Shown piece after piece: positions 40,074 through 48,283 of a stretch of DNA of 64,000 bases. The notes below the pieces were generated by a model. The model was not told the DNA's origin. It ran no database searches and saw only the letters and a program-made list of their open reading frames with translations. The position numbers and the translations under genes were made by a program. How positions within the stretch are numbered: the stretch's first letter is position 1; each line of letters opens with the position of its first letter. Origin of the DNA: Mycobacterium paraterrae (lineage in GTDB: Bacteria > Actinomycetota > Actinomycetes > Mycobacteriales > Mycobacteriaceae); contig NZ_CP092488.2 of the NCBI RefSeq assembly GCF_022430545.2, forward strand, positions 4,960,001 to 5,024,000, given 5' to 3'.

Positions 40074-40505
40074 TCAGATGATGTCGCCGAGTGCTTCATC
40101 GCTGGCTGCGGAGAAGTTCTCTTCGTGGGCTTCTTGGTACTGCTGCCAGGCCGCGGCGTCCCAGATCTCCAGGTAGTCAATCGATCCGATGACGACGCAA
40201 TCCTTAGACAGACTCGCGTAGCGACGGTGGTCGGCCGACAAGGTGATTCGGCCTTGCGCGTCGGGGTGTTGTTCGTCGGTGCCTGCGGCCAGGTTACGCA
40301 GGAACGCCCGCGCCTCGGGATTGCTGCGCGACGTCTGGCTCGCCTTGCGGGCGAGTTCTTCGAACGCTGCTCGCGGGTAGACGGCGAGGCTGTGGTCCTG
40401 ACTCTTGGTGACCATCAACCCCCCTGCCAGCGCGTCGCGGAACTTGGCGGGCAATGTGAGTCGCCCCTTGTCGTCGAGTTTTGGCGTGTAGGTGCCGAGA
40501 AACAT
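40074..40505 (-). CDS. mraZ: Transcriptional regulator MraZ
   Basis: A protein of 143 residues starting MFLGTYTPKLDDKGRLTLPAK at ATG 40505 behind GGAGGTAGCC. Two AbrB-like halves are visible: DDKGRLTLPAKFRDAL (residues about 11-26) and DAQGRITLSADHRRYASL (about 84-101). MraZ forms a ring-shaped oligomer that binds TGGGN repeats and represses its own operon. It is the first gene of the dcw run. Confidence 0.97.
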   Translation of the reverse strand: MFLGTYTPKLDDKGRLTLPAKFRDALAGGLMVTKSQDHSLAVYPRAAFEELARKASQTSRSNPEARAFLRNLAAGTDEQHPDAQGRITLSADHRRYASLSKDCVVIGSIDYLEIWDAAAWQQYQEAHEENFSAASDEALGDII

Positions 40506-40532
40506 CTGGCTACCTCCATGCCTTTCGACTTC

Positions 40533-40558
40533 CGCCACGATACCCCACAATCCCCCAC
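40533..40558 (-). promoter_or_regulatory. MraZ operator (three direct repeats, 10-bp period)
   Basis: On the minus strand GTGGGG, GTGGGG and GTGGC occur at exact 10-base intervals, 28-53 bases before the mraZ start. This is the TGGGN repeat array that MraZ binds in other bacteria, so autorepression of the dcw operon is expected. A further pair of TGGGG boxes, also 10 bases apart but on the plus strand, lies at 40700-40714. Confidence 0.75.
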
Positions 40559-40757
40559 TTCGCTCCATTTAACGACACGCATGTCACCGTTTGGTGTCGT
40601 TTCTGCAGGTTCTCGGCCACCGTCGTCGCTGACGAGAGTCACGACAACCCCTGCCACAAGCCCCCTAAGATGGCCGTGAGCTGGGTTTATAGCCTGAAGT
40701 GGGGCACAGTGGGGCTGCATGGTCGACGCTTCGCCCACCTGGCCCGTCCGTGGGGCA

Positions 40758-40786
40758 CAAAAAAGGGCAGCCAGGTGGCTGCCCTT
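40758..40786 (-). terminator. Intrinsic terminator after the DUF3040 gene
   Basis: On the minus strand GGGCAGCCA and TGGCTGCCC form a nine-base stem (40765-40784) with a two-base loop, followed by TTTTTT. It lies 16 bases after the stop of the DUF3040 gene and also insulates mraZ, whose promoter region follows. Confidence 0.85.
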
Positions 40787-40801
40787 TGGATGTCCCGCCG
40801 A

Positions 40802-41203
40802 CTATTGCTCGAAGCGCCGGCGGAACCGGTCTTCCATGCGACTGGTGAAGGACCCGCCCCCACTACGGTTTCGGCGTTGACGTCCGTTTACGGCCGGTCC
40901 CGAGCGCTCGCCGCGGCCGGCAAGTCGCGGTCCGGTGATGGCGAACACGACGCCGCCGAACATCACCACGAAACCGAGCACCGACAAGACCGGGAACGTT
41001 CCGATCATGGTGGCCTTAAACGCCACTCCTGAGACCAGCATCGCGAGGCCCAGCACGAACAGCGCCGCACCCTGCAGCCGTCGGCGAGCCGTAGGCGCAC
41101 GCAACCCGCCGCCCCGAACGCTCGAGGCGAATTTGGGGTCCTCGGCATAGAGAGCGCTCTCGATCTGGTCGAGCATCCGCTGCTCATGATCGGAGAGTGG
41201 CAT
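40802..41203 (-). CDS. DUF3040 membrane protein (Rv2169c-like)
   Basis: A protein of 133 residues. MPLSDHEQRMLDQIESALYAEDPKFA is the DUF3040 N-terminal signature, followed by a basic stretch RAPTARRRLQ, two membrane helices (ALFVLGLAMLVSGVAF and FPVLSVLGFVVMFGGVVFAI, about residues 47-88) and a basic, Gly-rich C-terminal tail. Function unknown, but conserved beside mraZ in mycobacteria. It has its own terminator downstream. Confidence 0.9.
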   Translation of the reverse strand: MPLSDHEQRMLDQIESALYAEDPKFASSVRGGGLRAPTARRRLQGAALFVLGLAMLVSGVAFKATMIGTFPVLSVLGFVVMFGGVVFAITGPRLAGRGERSGPAVNGRQRRNRSGGGSFTSRMEDRFRRRFEQ

Positions 41204-41421
41204 CCGTCCCTCCTTGCCGAAAACATGTCACGTTATTACCGATAGCACGGCTGCGCCCGCTGCGGGGACAACTAATAAGAATGATACGAGGTCAATCTGC
41301 GCGTTACCACCGCTTCGCTTGCTGATTGTAATCGTGACGGTCGGGGGGCCGCGCAGTGCCGGCGCGCCCGATAATGAAATGGCGCACCGCACTGGACGAC
41401 CGAAGAGGAGACCGCACGTTG

Positions 41422-42018
41422 GTGACGTTCCTCATCAACCTGCCGCCGCAGGACATGCAGCGGCGGCTTTCGGAAGCCTTGGGCGTGTACGTCGACGCCA
41501 TGCGCTATCCGCCCGGCACCGAAAATCAGCGCGCCGCGATGTGGCTCGAACACACGCGGCGGCGCGGCTGGCAGGCGGTGGCCGCGGTCGAGGTTGACGC
41601 CCCGCCCGGGGTGGAGCCGTCATCGGACGAGCTGAGCAACGCGCCCCTGCTGGGCGTGGCCTACGGCTACTGCGGCGCACCTGACCAGTGGTGGCAGCAG
41701 CAGGTCGTCGCGGGCCTGCAACGCAGTGGCTATCCCGACCCCGACATCAGCAAGCTGATGGCCAGCTATTTCGAGCTGACCGAGCTGCACATCACCCCGC
41801 GGGCTCAGGGTCGTGGACTCGGCGAGGCGCTGGCGCGTCGACTCCTTTCCGAGCGCAGCGAAGCCAACGTTCTGCTTTCTACGCCGGAGACCAACGGCGA
41901 AGCCAACCGGGCCTGGCGGCTATACCGCCGACTGGGCTTCATGGACATCATCCGCGGTTACCACTTCACCGGCGACCCACGGGCTTTCGCGATCCTGGGA
42001 CGCGAGCTGCCGCTGTAG
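41422..42018 (+). CDS. GNAT-family acetyltransferase (Rv2170-like)
   Basis: A protein of 198 residues from GTG 41422, about 11 bases after a GAGGAG site. The GNAT acetyl-CoA loop is LTELHITPRAQGRGLGEALARRLL (residues about 125-148), followed by NRAWRLYRRLGFMD. The segment upstream (GVAYGYCGAPDQWWQQQVVAGLQRSGYP) is specific to this actinobacterial group. As I recall, the M. tuberculosis protein has been linked to isoniazid acetylation; a native substrate is not evident. It may share a transcript with lppM 37 bases downstream. Confidence 0.88.
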   Translation: MTFLINLPPQDMQRRLSEALGVYVDAMRYPPGTENQRAAMWLEHTRRRGWQAVAAVEVDAPPGVEPSSDELSNAPLLGVAYGYCGAPDQWWQQQVVAGLQRSGYPDPDISKLMASYFELTELHITPRAQGRGLGEALARRLLSERSEANVLLSTPETNGEANRAWRLYRRLGFMDIIRGYHFTGDPRAFAILGRELPL

Positions 42019-42055
42019 TGGCACCGGCACCGTCCTCGTCTGGCACGATGACCGG

Positions 42056-42778
42056 GTGCGCGCCAGCGGTATACAGCTCTCGTCCCGGATCTTCCCAGCG
42101 CGGCGGGCAGCTCGCCGCCTCACGGCATGGGGCTTGCTGCTGCTGGCGATACCGATGCTCGCCGGCTGCGTGCGGATCAAAGCATCGATCACCATCTCTC
42201 CCGAAGATTTGGTGTCCGGCGACATCATCGCGGCGTCGAAACCTCGCAACGAGAAAGACAACGGGCCGCAACTCGACCCCAACCTGGCCTTCGGCCAAAA
42301 GGTCGCGGTGTCCAAGTACGACCGCGACGGCTACGTCGGATCGCAGGCGACGTTCTCCGACCTGACATTTGCCGAACTGCCCGAGTTGGCGCGGATGAAT
42401 TCCGACGCCCAAGGCGTCAACCTCTCGCTACGACGCGCGGGTGACCTGGTGATCCTGGAGGGACGCGCGGATCTGACGTCGCTGACCGATCCCGACGCTG
42501 ACGTGGAACTGTCGGTGGCGTTCCCGGGGTCGGTGACCTCCACCAACGGTGACCGCGTCGACGAGCAGACCGTGCAGTGGAAGCTGAAGCCCGGCGTGGT
42601 CAGCCTGCTGACCGCGCAGGCGCGCTACACCGACCCGAGCACGCGCTCGTTCCAGCATGCCGCGCTGTGGCTGGCGTTGGCGTCGCTGGCGGTCGCCGGC
42701 GCCGTGGCCGGTCTGGCCTGGTACACCCGCGACCGGTCACCCAAGATCGCCGAGCCGAGCGACCCCTCGTCCAGCTGA
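42056..42778 (+). CDS. lppM: Lipoprotein LppM
   Basis: A protein of 240 residues from GTG 42056. A long signal peptide with RRAARRLTAWGLLLLAIPMLAGC gives a lipobox LAGC with Cys at residue 38. The lipidated domain is followed by a C-terminal membrane helix (LWLALASLAVAGAVAGLAWYT, about 204-224) and a short tail, so the mature protein is double-anchored. KASITISPEDLVSGDIIA and EGRADLTSLTDPDADVELSVAFPG match the LppM domain. In M. tuberculosis it affects phagosome handling. It converges with the MTHFR-like gene with no gap. Confidence 0.9.
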   Translation: MRASGIQLSSRIFPARRAARRLTAWGLLLLAIPMLAGCVRIKASITISPEDLVSGDIIAASKPRNEKDNGPQLDPNLAFGQKVAVSKYDRDGYVGSQATFSDLTFAELPELARMNSDAQGVNLSLRRAGDLVILEGRADLTSLTDPDADVELSVAFPGSVTSTNGDRVDEQTVQWKLKPGVVSLLTAQARYTDPSTRSFQHAALWLALASLAVAGAVAGLAWYTRDRSPKIAEPSDPSSS

Positions 42779-43669
42779 TCAGCTGCCCGGCGACCAGTAA
42801 TCGAGCATCTCGGCGAACGTCTCGAACGCCGGCGCGGAGTTCCCGTAGGTCGCTTCCAGATGAAGGCTCAGCGGATAGCCCAAGTCGACGACGCCGTCGA
42901 TGATCCGCTTGTACAGATCGAGCATCAGCGAGCGGCGTTGCGCCGGTTCGGTGTTCGCCAGCTTCGTGACGAATGCCTGCTCCGCGGCCACGGCGGGGTT
43001 GCCCGGATCCTGGATCAGCCAGTTGATGAATCCGATTCGCTCCTCGAGCTTAGGCACGAACCCGAAGCCGAGCAGGATCTCCGGGCGGTGGTTGGTCTCC
43101 TTGGCGAAGTCGGTCAAAAAGCCCACGATCGCATCGGAATACAGCAGTTGCGTCTGCGCGAAGGTGGCGCCCCGCTCGCATTTGAAATTGAGCCGGCCCG
43201 TTTCTCCCTCGCGGGTCGGGATCAGGATGACGCCCCGATTGCCAACCAGCTCTTGGTAAATCGACAGCGCGTCGGTGGGTGCCACCCCCGAGCCCTCACC
43301 GTCGGCCATCGTGCGCGGAACCCCAACGAACACGATGCCCTCGATCCCGGCACCGACCAGCGCGCCGAGCCGCTGACGCAGGGCCGGCTCGTCCATGAAA
43401 GCCGTGACCTGACTGCACAGTCCGCGCACGCCGGGCAACTCCGGCTTGATCGTCGACCAGAAATCCAACACGTCCAGCTTGGGCTTCATCTCGATCGGAC
43501 GGTCGTCGTCCTCTTCGATCAGCCCAGGCATCATCACGTGGCCGATCCGACCGTCGATGCCCGAGCTCGCCGCCAGCTGCACCATTTTTCGGGCGTCTTC
43601 GAGAGCCTTCTCCGTACCGCTTTCCAGATTCGGCGGCACCAGCTCAAGCGCGATGGTGTTCAAAGTCAA
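42779..43669 (-). CDS. Mycobacterial MTHFR-like protein (Rv2172c-like)
   Basis: A protein of 296 residues starting LTLNTIALELVPPNLE. The TTG at 43669 is preferred because GAGGAG lies seven bases upstream; another TTG at 43684 would add five residues. EGIVFVGVPRTMADGEGSG, VILIPTREGETGRLNFKCERGATFAQTQLLYSD and ILLGFGFVPKLEERIGFINWL match the unusual flavin-independent methylenetetrahydrofolate reductases of mycobacteria, which feed methionine synthesis. The similarity to classical MetF is limited to the barrel pattern. It converges with lppM and diverges from the prenyl synthase. Confidence 0.82.
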   Translation of the reverse strand: MTLNTIALELVPPNLESGTEKALEDARKMVQLAASSGIDGRIGHVMMPGLIEEDDDRPIEMKPKLDVLDFWSTIKPELPGVRGLCSQVTAFMDEPALRQRLGALVGAGIEGIVFVGVPRTMADGEGSGVAPTDALSIYQELVGNRGVILIPTREGETGRLNFKCERGATFAQTQLLYSDAIVGFLTDFAKETNHRPEILLGFGFVPKLEERIGFINWLIQDPGNPAVAAEQAFVTKLANTEPAQRRSLMLDLYKRIIDGVVDLGYPLSLHLEATYGNSAPAFETFAEMLDYWSPGS

Positions 43670-43834
43670 CGAGCTGCTCCTCAATCAACGACTAGTCCCC
43701 CGCCGCAGACCCGGGCCAGGCATCACGACAGCATAGTGACGCCGCTCGGCTGACCACCCGGCGACGGTCGAGCGCGCCGCCGGAGTTCACCTACGGCCGC
43801 CAAAACCCGCTGCACGTGACCGCGCCGAATAGAC

Positions 43835-44956
43835 TTGGCGGGCCATCATCGCAAGGAACCGGGAAGGGGTGTGGCGCTGAGCGCAGGAGCAGCGGCAACC
43901 GTCGAACTGGCCGACGCCGTCACCGACCAGTTGCGTAGCTATCTGCGCCGGCGTCGAGGCGAGGCTGCGCACATCGGCCAGGACTACGACGCACTCATCG
44001 CCCACCTGGAGGACTTCGTCCTCGGCGGCGGCAAACGGCTGCGCCCGGTGTTCGCCTATTGGGGCTGGCGGGCTGTTCGTGACGACGAGGCCGACGACCA
44101 GGCGCTGCTGCTGTTCGCCGCGCTGGAGCTGCTGCACGCCTCAGCGCTGGTCCACGACGACGTGATCGACAGCTCGGCCACCCGCCGCGGGCGGCCGACG
44201 ACCCACATCCGATTCGCCGCGTTACATCGCGACAGCGGGTGGCGTGGGCCGGCCGACCAGTTCGGGGTCTCGGCGGCAATCCTGCTCGGCGACCTGGCGC
44301 TGACGTGGGCTGACGACATCGTCGCCGGCGTCGAACTGCCGCAGGGTGCCCACAACCGCGTGCGCCGGGTGTGGGCCGACATTCGCACCGAAGTGCTCGG
44401 CGGGCAGTACCTCGACATCGTGGCCGAAGCCAGCGCCGCGGAGTCGATCGCTTCGGCGATGGCCGTCAACACTTATAAGACCGCTTCCTACACGGTGGCC
44501 CGGCCGCTGCAACTGGGGGCGGCCGCAGCGGCCGACCGGCCCGATGTCCACACGCTTTTCCACGAGGTCGGCAACCAGCTGGGTGTGGCGTTTCAGCTGC
44601 GCGACGACGTGCTCGGCGTATTCGGCGACCCCGCCGTGACGGGCAAGCCGTCCGGTGACGACCTGCGCTCCGGAAAGCGAACCGTGCTGCTGGCCACCGC
44701 GCTCGAGCTGGCTGAAGCGTCAGACCCGGCCGCTGCCAAGCTGATACGCGCGTCGGTCGGTACCGACCTGAGCGATGATCAGGTGCGACAACTCCGCGCG
44801 GTGATCGAACGGGTCGGCGCACTGGCTTCGGTCGAGGAGCAGATCGCCGCCCTCACCCGCAGTGCGCTCGATCTGGTCGCCGAGGCACCCATTCACCAGG
44901 CGGCCAAGGCCGGGCTCGCCGACCTCGCCGAGCTCTCCGCGAACCGATCGGCCTGA
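43835..44956 (+). CDS. idsA2: Polyprenyl (geranylgeranyl-type) diphosphate synthase, IdsA2-like
   Basis: A protein of up to 373 residues. LGGGKRLRPVFAYWGWRAV, the first Asp-rich motif ALVHDDVIDSSATRRGRPTTH (DDxxD), and the second region LGVAFQLRDDVLGVFGD with the following GKPSGDDLRSGKRTVLLATAL are complete. It condenses IPP with allylic diphosphates. The start is uncertain: TTG 43835 is the first possibility, GTG 43871 the second, the latter hard against a GGAAGGGG site. mptA starts four bases after its stop, which suggests a link with polyprenyl-phosphate-mannose chemistry. Confidence 0.92.
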   Translation: MAGHHRKEPGRGVALSAGAAATVELADAVTDQLRSYLRRRRGEAAHIGQDYDALIAHLEDFVLGGGKRLRPVFAYWGWRAVRDDEADDQALLLFAALELLHASALVHDDVIDSSATRRGRPTTHIRFAALHRDSGWRGPADQFGVSAAILLGDLALTWADDIVAGVELPQGAHNRVRRVWADIRTEVLGGQYLDIVAEASAAESIASAMAVNTYKTASYTVARPLQLGAAAAADRPDVHTLFHEVGNQLGVAFQLRDDVLGVFGDPAVTGKPSGDDLRSGKRTVLLATALELAEASDPAAAKLIRASVGTDLSDDQVRQLRAVIERVGALASVEEQIAALTRSALDLVAEAPIHQAAKAGLADLAELSANRSA

Positions 44957-44960
44957 CACG

Positions 44961-46478
44961 ATGTCCGTTCCGACCTCGGCCCCCGACTCGGCTTCGAGCA
45001 CCGCTGCCCGGCAACCCCTTTCACGGCTGCGGGAATTCGCCGCTGCCGACGAGGGACGGCCGGCGCTGCTGGGTTTCGTGGGTGCGGCACTGATCACAAC
45101 CGGCGGGTTGGGCTCGGGCAGCACCAAACAGCACGATCCGCTGCTGGAGTCGTTGCATCTGTCCTGGCTGCGTTTTGGTCACGGCCTGGTGCTGTCGTCG
45201 GTGCTGCTGTGGGTCGGCGTGACCCTGATGCTGAGCGCCTGGCTGTGGCTGGGCCGTCGCGCATTGGTAGGCCGCGCAAGCGAATACGCCATGGTGGCCA
45301 GCGCCGCGTTCTGGCTTGCGCCGCTGCTGCTGTCCGTGCCGCTGTTCAGCCGAGACACCTACTCGTATCTGGCTCAGGGGGCGCTGCTGCGCGACGGGCT
45401 TGATCCGTATGCGGTCGGGCCGATCGACAACCCGAACCCTCTGCTGGACAACGTCAGTCCGATCTGGACGATCACCACCGCGCCGTACGGCCCGGCGTTC
45501 ATCATGATCGCCAGGTTGGTGACGATGCTGGTCGGCAACCACGTGATCGCCGGGACCATGCTGCTGCGGCTGTGCATGCTGCCGGGGCTGGCCCTGTTGG
45601 TATGGGCGACACCACGGATAGCCCGGCACGTCGGGGCGAATGTGCCTGTGGCGCTGTGGGTCTGCGTGCTCAACCCACTGGTGATCATCCACCTGATGGG
45701 CGGCGTGCACAACGAGATGTTGATGGTGGGCCTGATGGCCGCGGGCATCGCACTGACCTTCGAGCGACGTCACGTCGCCGGAATCGCGGTGATCGCCGTC
45801 GGGATGGCGGTCAAGGCGACCGCGGGACTCGCGCTGCCCTTCATGGTCTGGGTGTGGATGCGTCATCTGCGTGATCGCCGTGACTACCGGCCATTGCAGG
45901 CCTTTTCGGCAACAGCGGCGATGTCGGTCGCGATCGTCGTGGCGGTGTTCGCAGCACTATCCGGTGTTGCCGGGGTAGGCCTCGGCTGGCTGACCGCGCT
46001 AGCCGGCTCGGTGAAAATCATCAACTGGCTGAGCGTTCCGACTGCGACGGCGAATCTGGTGCACGCTGTCGGCGGCCTGTTCTTCGCGGTGAGCTTCTAC
46101 GGGGTGCTGCAAGTTACCCGTGTGATCGGGGTGGCGATCATCGCGATAGCGCTGCCGCTGTTGTGGTGGCGCTTCCGCCATGATGATCGTGAGGCACTCG
46201 TCGGCATTGCCTGGGTGATGTTGGTTGTGGTGTTGTTCGCTCCGGCCGCGCTGCCGTGGTACTACTCGTGGCCGCTGGCCGTGCTGGCTCCGCTCGCCCA
46301 GTCACGCCGCGCGGTCGCGTCGGTCGGGGCGTTTTCGACGTGGATCATGGTCATCTTCAAACCCGATGGCGCGCATGGCATGTACTCGTGGCCGCACGTA
46401 CTGCTGGCGACCGCCGTCGCGGTGTTCGTCTGGCGGGTCCTGGACCGCCCGCCAACGGCGGAAGTCAGTACGCCATAG
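44961..46478 (+). CDS. mptA: Alpha-(1->6)-mannopyranosyltransferase MptA
   Basis: A protein of 505 residues, GT-C type with about 12 membrane helices. SRDTYSYLAQGALLRDGLDPYAVGP carries the catalytic Asp in the first extracytoplasmic loop, WTITTAPYGPAFIMIARL follows, and NPLVIIHLMGGVHNEMLMVGLM is the family's HNE motif. It elongates the lipomannan alpha-1,6 backbone with polyprenyl-phosphate-mannose on the outer membrane face. It lies immediately after the prenyl synthase gene, and its end overlaps the convergent Rv2175c-like gene by 14 bases. Confidence 0.94.
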   Translation: MSVPTSAPDSASSTAARQPLSRLREFAAADEGRPALLGFVGAALITTGGLGSGSTKQHDPLLESLHLSWLRFGHGLVLSSVLLWVGVTLMLSAWLWLGRRALVGRASEYAMVASAAFWLAPLLLSVPLFSRDTYSYLAQGALLRDGLDPYAVGPIDNPNPLLDNVSPIWTITTAPYGPAFIMIARLVTMLVGNHVIAGTMLLRLCMLPGLALLVWATPRIARHVGANVPVALWVCVLNPLVIIHLMGGVHNEMLMVGLMAAGIALTFERRHVAGIAVIAVGMAVKATAGLALPFMVWVWMRHLRDRRDYRPLQAFSATAAMSVAIVVAVFAALSGVAGVGLGWLTALAGSVKIINWLSVPTATANLVHAVGGLFFAVSFYGVLQVTRVIGVAIIAIALPLLWWRFRHDDREALVGIAWVMLVVVLFAPAALPWYYSWPLAVLAPLAQSRRAVASVGAFSTWIMVIFKPDGAHGMYSWPHVLLATAVAVFVWRVLDRPPTAEVSTP

Positions 46479-46869
46479 CCTGCGCTCGGCGCAGCACTTC
46501 CCGCGCTTGATGCGCGTGCAGCGCGTCGACCGGACGCGCATTGCTGAGCGCGTCACGCGAGCCGTCGCGGGTCACCGTCAGCGACGGGTCCGGAGTGAAC
46601 AACCAGCGGACGATCTCGGTGTCCCCGTAGCCACCGTCGCGCAGCACCACCAACAGCCCGGGGAGGCTCTTGACCACTTCCCCGCTGCTGGTGAAGAAAA
46701 TCTGCGGGATCACCACGTCGCCGGCCCGCCGTACCGCGACCAGGTGTCCGTCCTTGAGATGCTGCTGGACTTTCGTCACCGCCACGCCGAGCAAGTCGGC
46801 GACATTGCGCAGATCGTAGGTGGGTTCGTCGGGGTCGAGAACATCCTCCCCGGCCGGAATCCTGCTCAC
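46465..46869 (-). CDS. DNA-binding protein, PknL partner (Rv2175c-like)
   Basis: A protein of 134 residues from GTG 46869. Its promoter is directly visible: TACACT (46876-46881, minus strand) lies six bases before the GTG, which fits a leaderless start; a TTG at 46899 would lie upstream of that promoter. TYDLRNVADLLGVAVTKVQQHLKDGHLVAVRRAG is a winged HTH of the excisionase/MerR kind, followed by VIPQIFFTSSGEVVKSLPGLLVVLRDGGYGDTEI and a conserved C-terminal helix. In M. tuberculosis the homologue is phosphorylated by PknL, which reduces DNA binding. It is divergent from pknL here. Confidence 0.9.
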   Translation of the reverse strand: MSRIPAGEDVLDPDEPTYDLRNVADLLGVAVTKVQQHLKDGHLVAVRRAGDVVIPQIFFTSSGEVVKSLPGLLVVLRDGGYGDTEIVRWLFTPDPSLTVTRDGSRDALSNARPVDALHAHQAREVLRRAQAMAY

Positions 46870-46960
46870 CGGAACAGTGTACGGCCGGGCGGACCGCAAG
46901 TTCGGTGCTCGCGGCGTAAAGGTTTCGGGCGCAGGGCCGGACGCCGCCTACGATGAGCGC

Positions 46961-48160
46961 GTGACTGCAGCGGCGAGCAACGACCTCGAAGGCGCATTGC
47001 TCGACGGGCGCTATCGGGTGGCGGCCAAGATCGCCACTGGCGGCATGTCGACGGTCTATCGCGGCCTGGACACGCGGCTGGACCGGCCGGTCGCACTAAA
47101 GGTGATGGATTCCCGCTACGCCGGCGACCAGCAGTTCCTGACCCGATTCCAATTGGAAGCCCGCAGCGTGGCCCGCCTGAAGGACCCCGGCCTGGTCGCC
47201 GTCTACGACCAGGGGCTGGACGCCCGGCACCCATTCCTGGTGATGGAACTCGTCGAGGGCGGCACGCTACGCGAGCTGCTCACCGAGCGCGGCCCGATGC
47301 CGCCGCACGCCGTCGCCGCGGTACTGCGCCCGGTGTTGGGCGGGTTGGCCGCCGCCCATCGCGCCGGCTTGGTGCACCGCGACGTCAAACCCGAGAACGT
47401 GCTGATCTCCGACGACGGCGACGTCAAGCTCGTCGACTTCGGGTTGGTGCGCGCGGTCGCCGAAGCCGGAATCACCTCGAGTAGCGTCATTCTCGGCACC
47501 GCGGCATACCTGTCGCCCGAACAGGTCAAGGACGGAATGGCCAGCCCCCGCAGCGATGTCTACGCGGTCGGCATCGTCGCCTACGAACTGTTGACCGGCC
47601 AGACGCCCTTCTCCGGCGACACCTCGCTGTCGGTCGCCTTCCGGCGGCTAGACACCGACGTGCCGCCGCCGGGCAGCGTGATCAGCGGCGTGCCTGCGCA
47701 ATTCGACGACCTGGTCGAGCGTGCCACCGCACGCGACCCCGCGGGCCGTTACGCCGACGCCCAGGAGATGGGCGCCGAGCTCGACGCCATCGTCGACGCC
47801 CTGCGGCTGCCCGCATTCCGGGTACCGGCACCGCGCAACTCGGCCCAGCACCGCTCGGCATCTGCGCGCCGAAACGACGTGACCCTCGATCAGAACCGCA
47901 CCGCGGAGCTGAGTCAGTCTGCGGCCGGGCGGCCGCCGGCCCACCGGCCGACCCGTCAGCTGACCCGCGACGTCCCGGTCGAGACCGAGCAAGGCTTAGT
48001 TGCAGCGCAATTCGCCGGCATCGACCTTGCCGAGTTCGTGTACGAGCGCCAGCGGGCCCGGCGCATGATGCTCATCTGGATCGCGATCGTGTTGTCGATC
48101 ACCGGGATGATCGCCGCCGCGGCGTGGACCGTCGGCAGCAACATCGGCGGACTGATCTAA
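46961..48160 (+). CDS. pknL: Serine/threonine protein kinase PknL
   Basis: A protein of 399 residues from GTG 46961. Kinase landmarks: ATGGMSTVYRG glycine loop (residues about 25-35), Lys47 in VALKVMD, HRDVKPEN with catalytic Asp141, DFG Asp159, activation-loop ITSSSVILGTAAYLSPEQ and SDVYAVGIVAYELLTG. One juxtamembrane linker (about 290-365) leads to a C-terminal helix MMLIWIAIVLSITGMIAAAAWTV and a very short outside tail, so it has no external sensor domain. Ser occupies a loop position that I recall as Thr in M. tuberculosis. It is divergent from its likely substrate gene. Confidence 0.95.
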   Translation: MTAAASNDLEGALLDGRYRVAAKIATGGMSTVYRGLDTRLDRPVALKVMDSRYAGDQQFLTRFQLEARSVARLKDPGLVAVYDQGLDARHPFLVMELVEGGTLRELLTERGPMPPHAVAAVLRPVLGGLAAAHRAGLVHRDVKPENVLISDDGDVKLVDFGLVRAVAEAGITSSSVILGTAAYLSPEQVKDGMASPRSDVYAVGIVAYELLTGQTPFSGDTSLSVAFRRLDTDVPPPGSVISGVPAQFDDLVERATARDPAGRYADAQEMGAELDAIVDALRLPAFRVPAPRNSAQHRSASARRNDVTLDQNRTAELSQSAAGRPPAHRPTRQLTRDVPVETEQGLVAAQFAGIDLAEFVYERQRARRMMLIWIAIVLSITGMIAAAAWTVGSNIGGLI

Positions 48161-48283
48161 TCGCGCAGCATCTCCGCCCCGTCACACGCGGAGCCTGCTG
48201 CGCTACCTTTCAGTCGCGCAGCATCTCCGCCCCGTCACACGCGGAGCCTGCTGCGCTACCTTTCAGTCGCGCAGCATCTCCGC
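48161..48283. repeat. 53-bp tandem repeat spanning the pknL-aroG junction
   Basis: Identical 53-base units at 48161-48213 and 48214-48266, then the first 17 bases again at 48267-48283. It starts exactly after the pknL stop codon and runs into the convergent aroG 3' end, whose last codons and stop are part of the unit. The unit therefore looks like a duplicated aroG gene end plus spacer. Confidence 0.96.

Noticed and set aside
40700..40714. The plus-strand TGGGG pair as a promoter element for a plus-strand gene
   Set aside because: No plus-strand gene starts nearby; the next ORF rightward on that strand (41422) is 700 bases away beyond a minus-strand gene. Kept only as a possible distal MraZ site.
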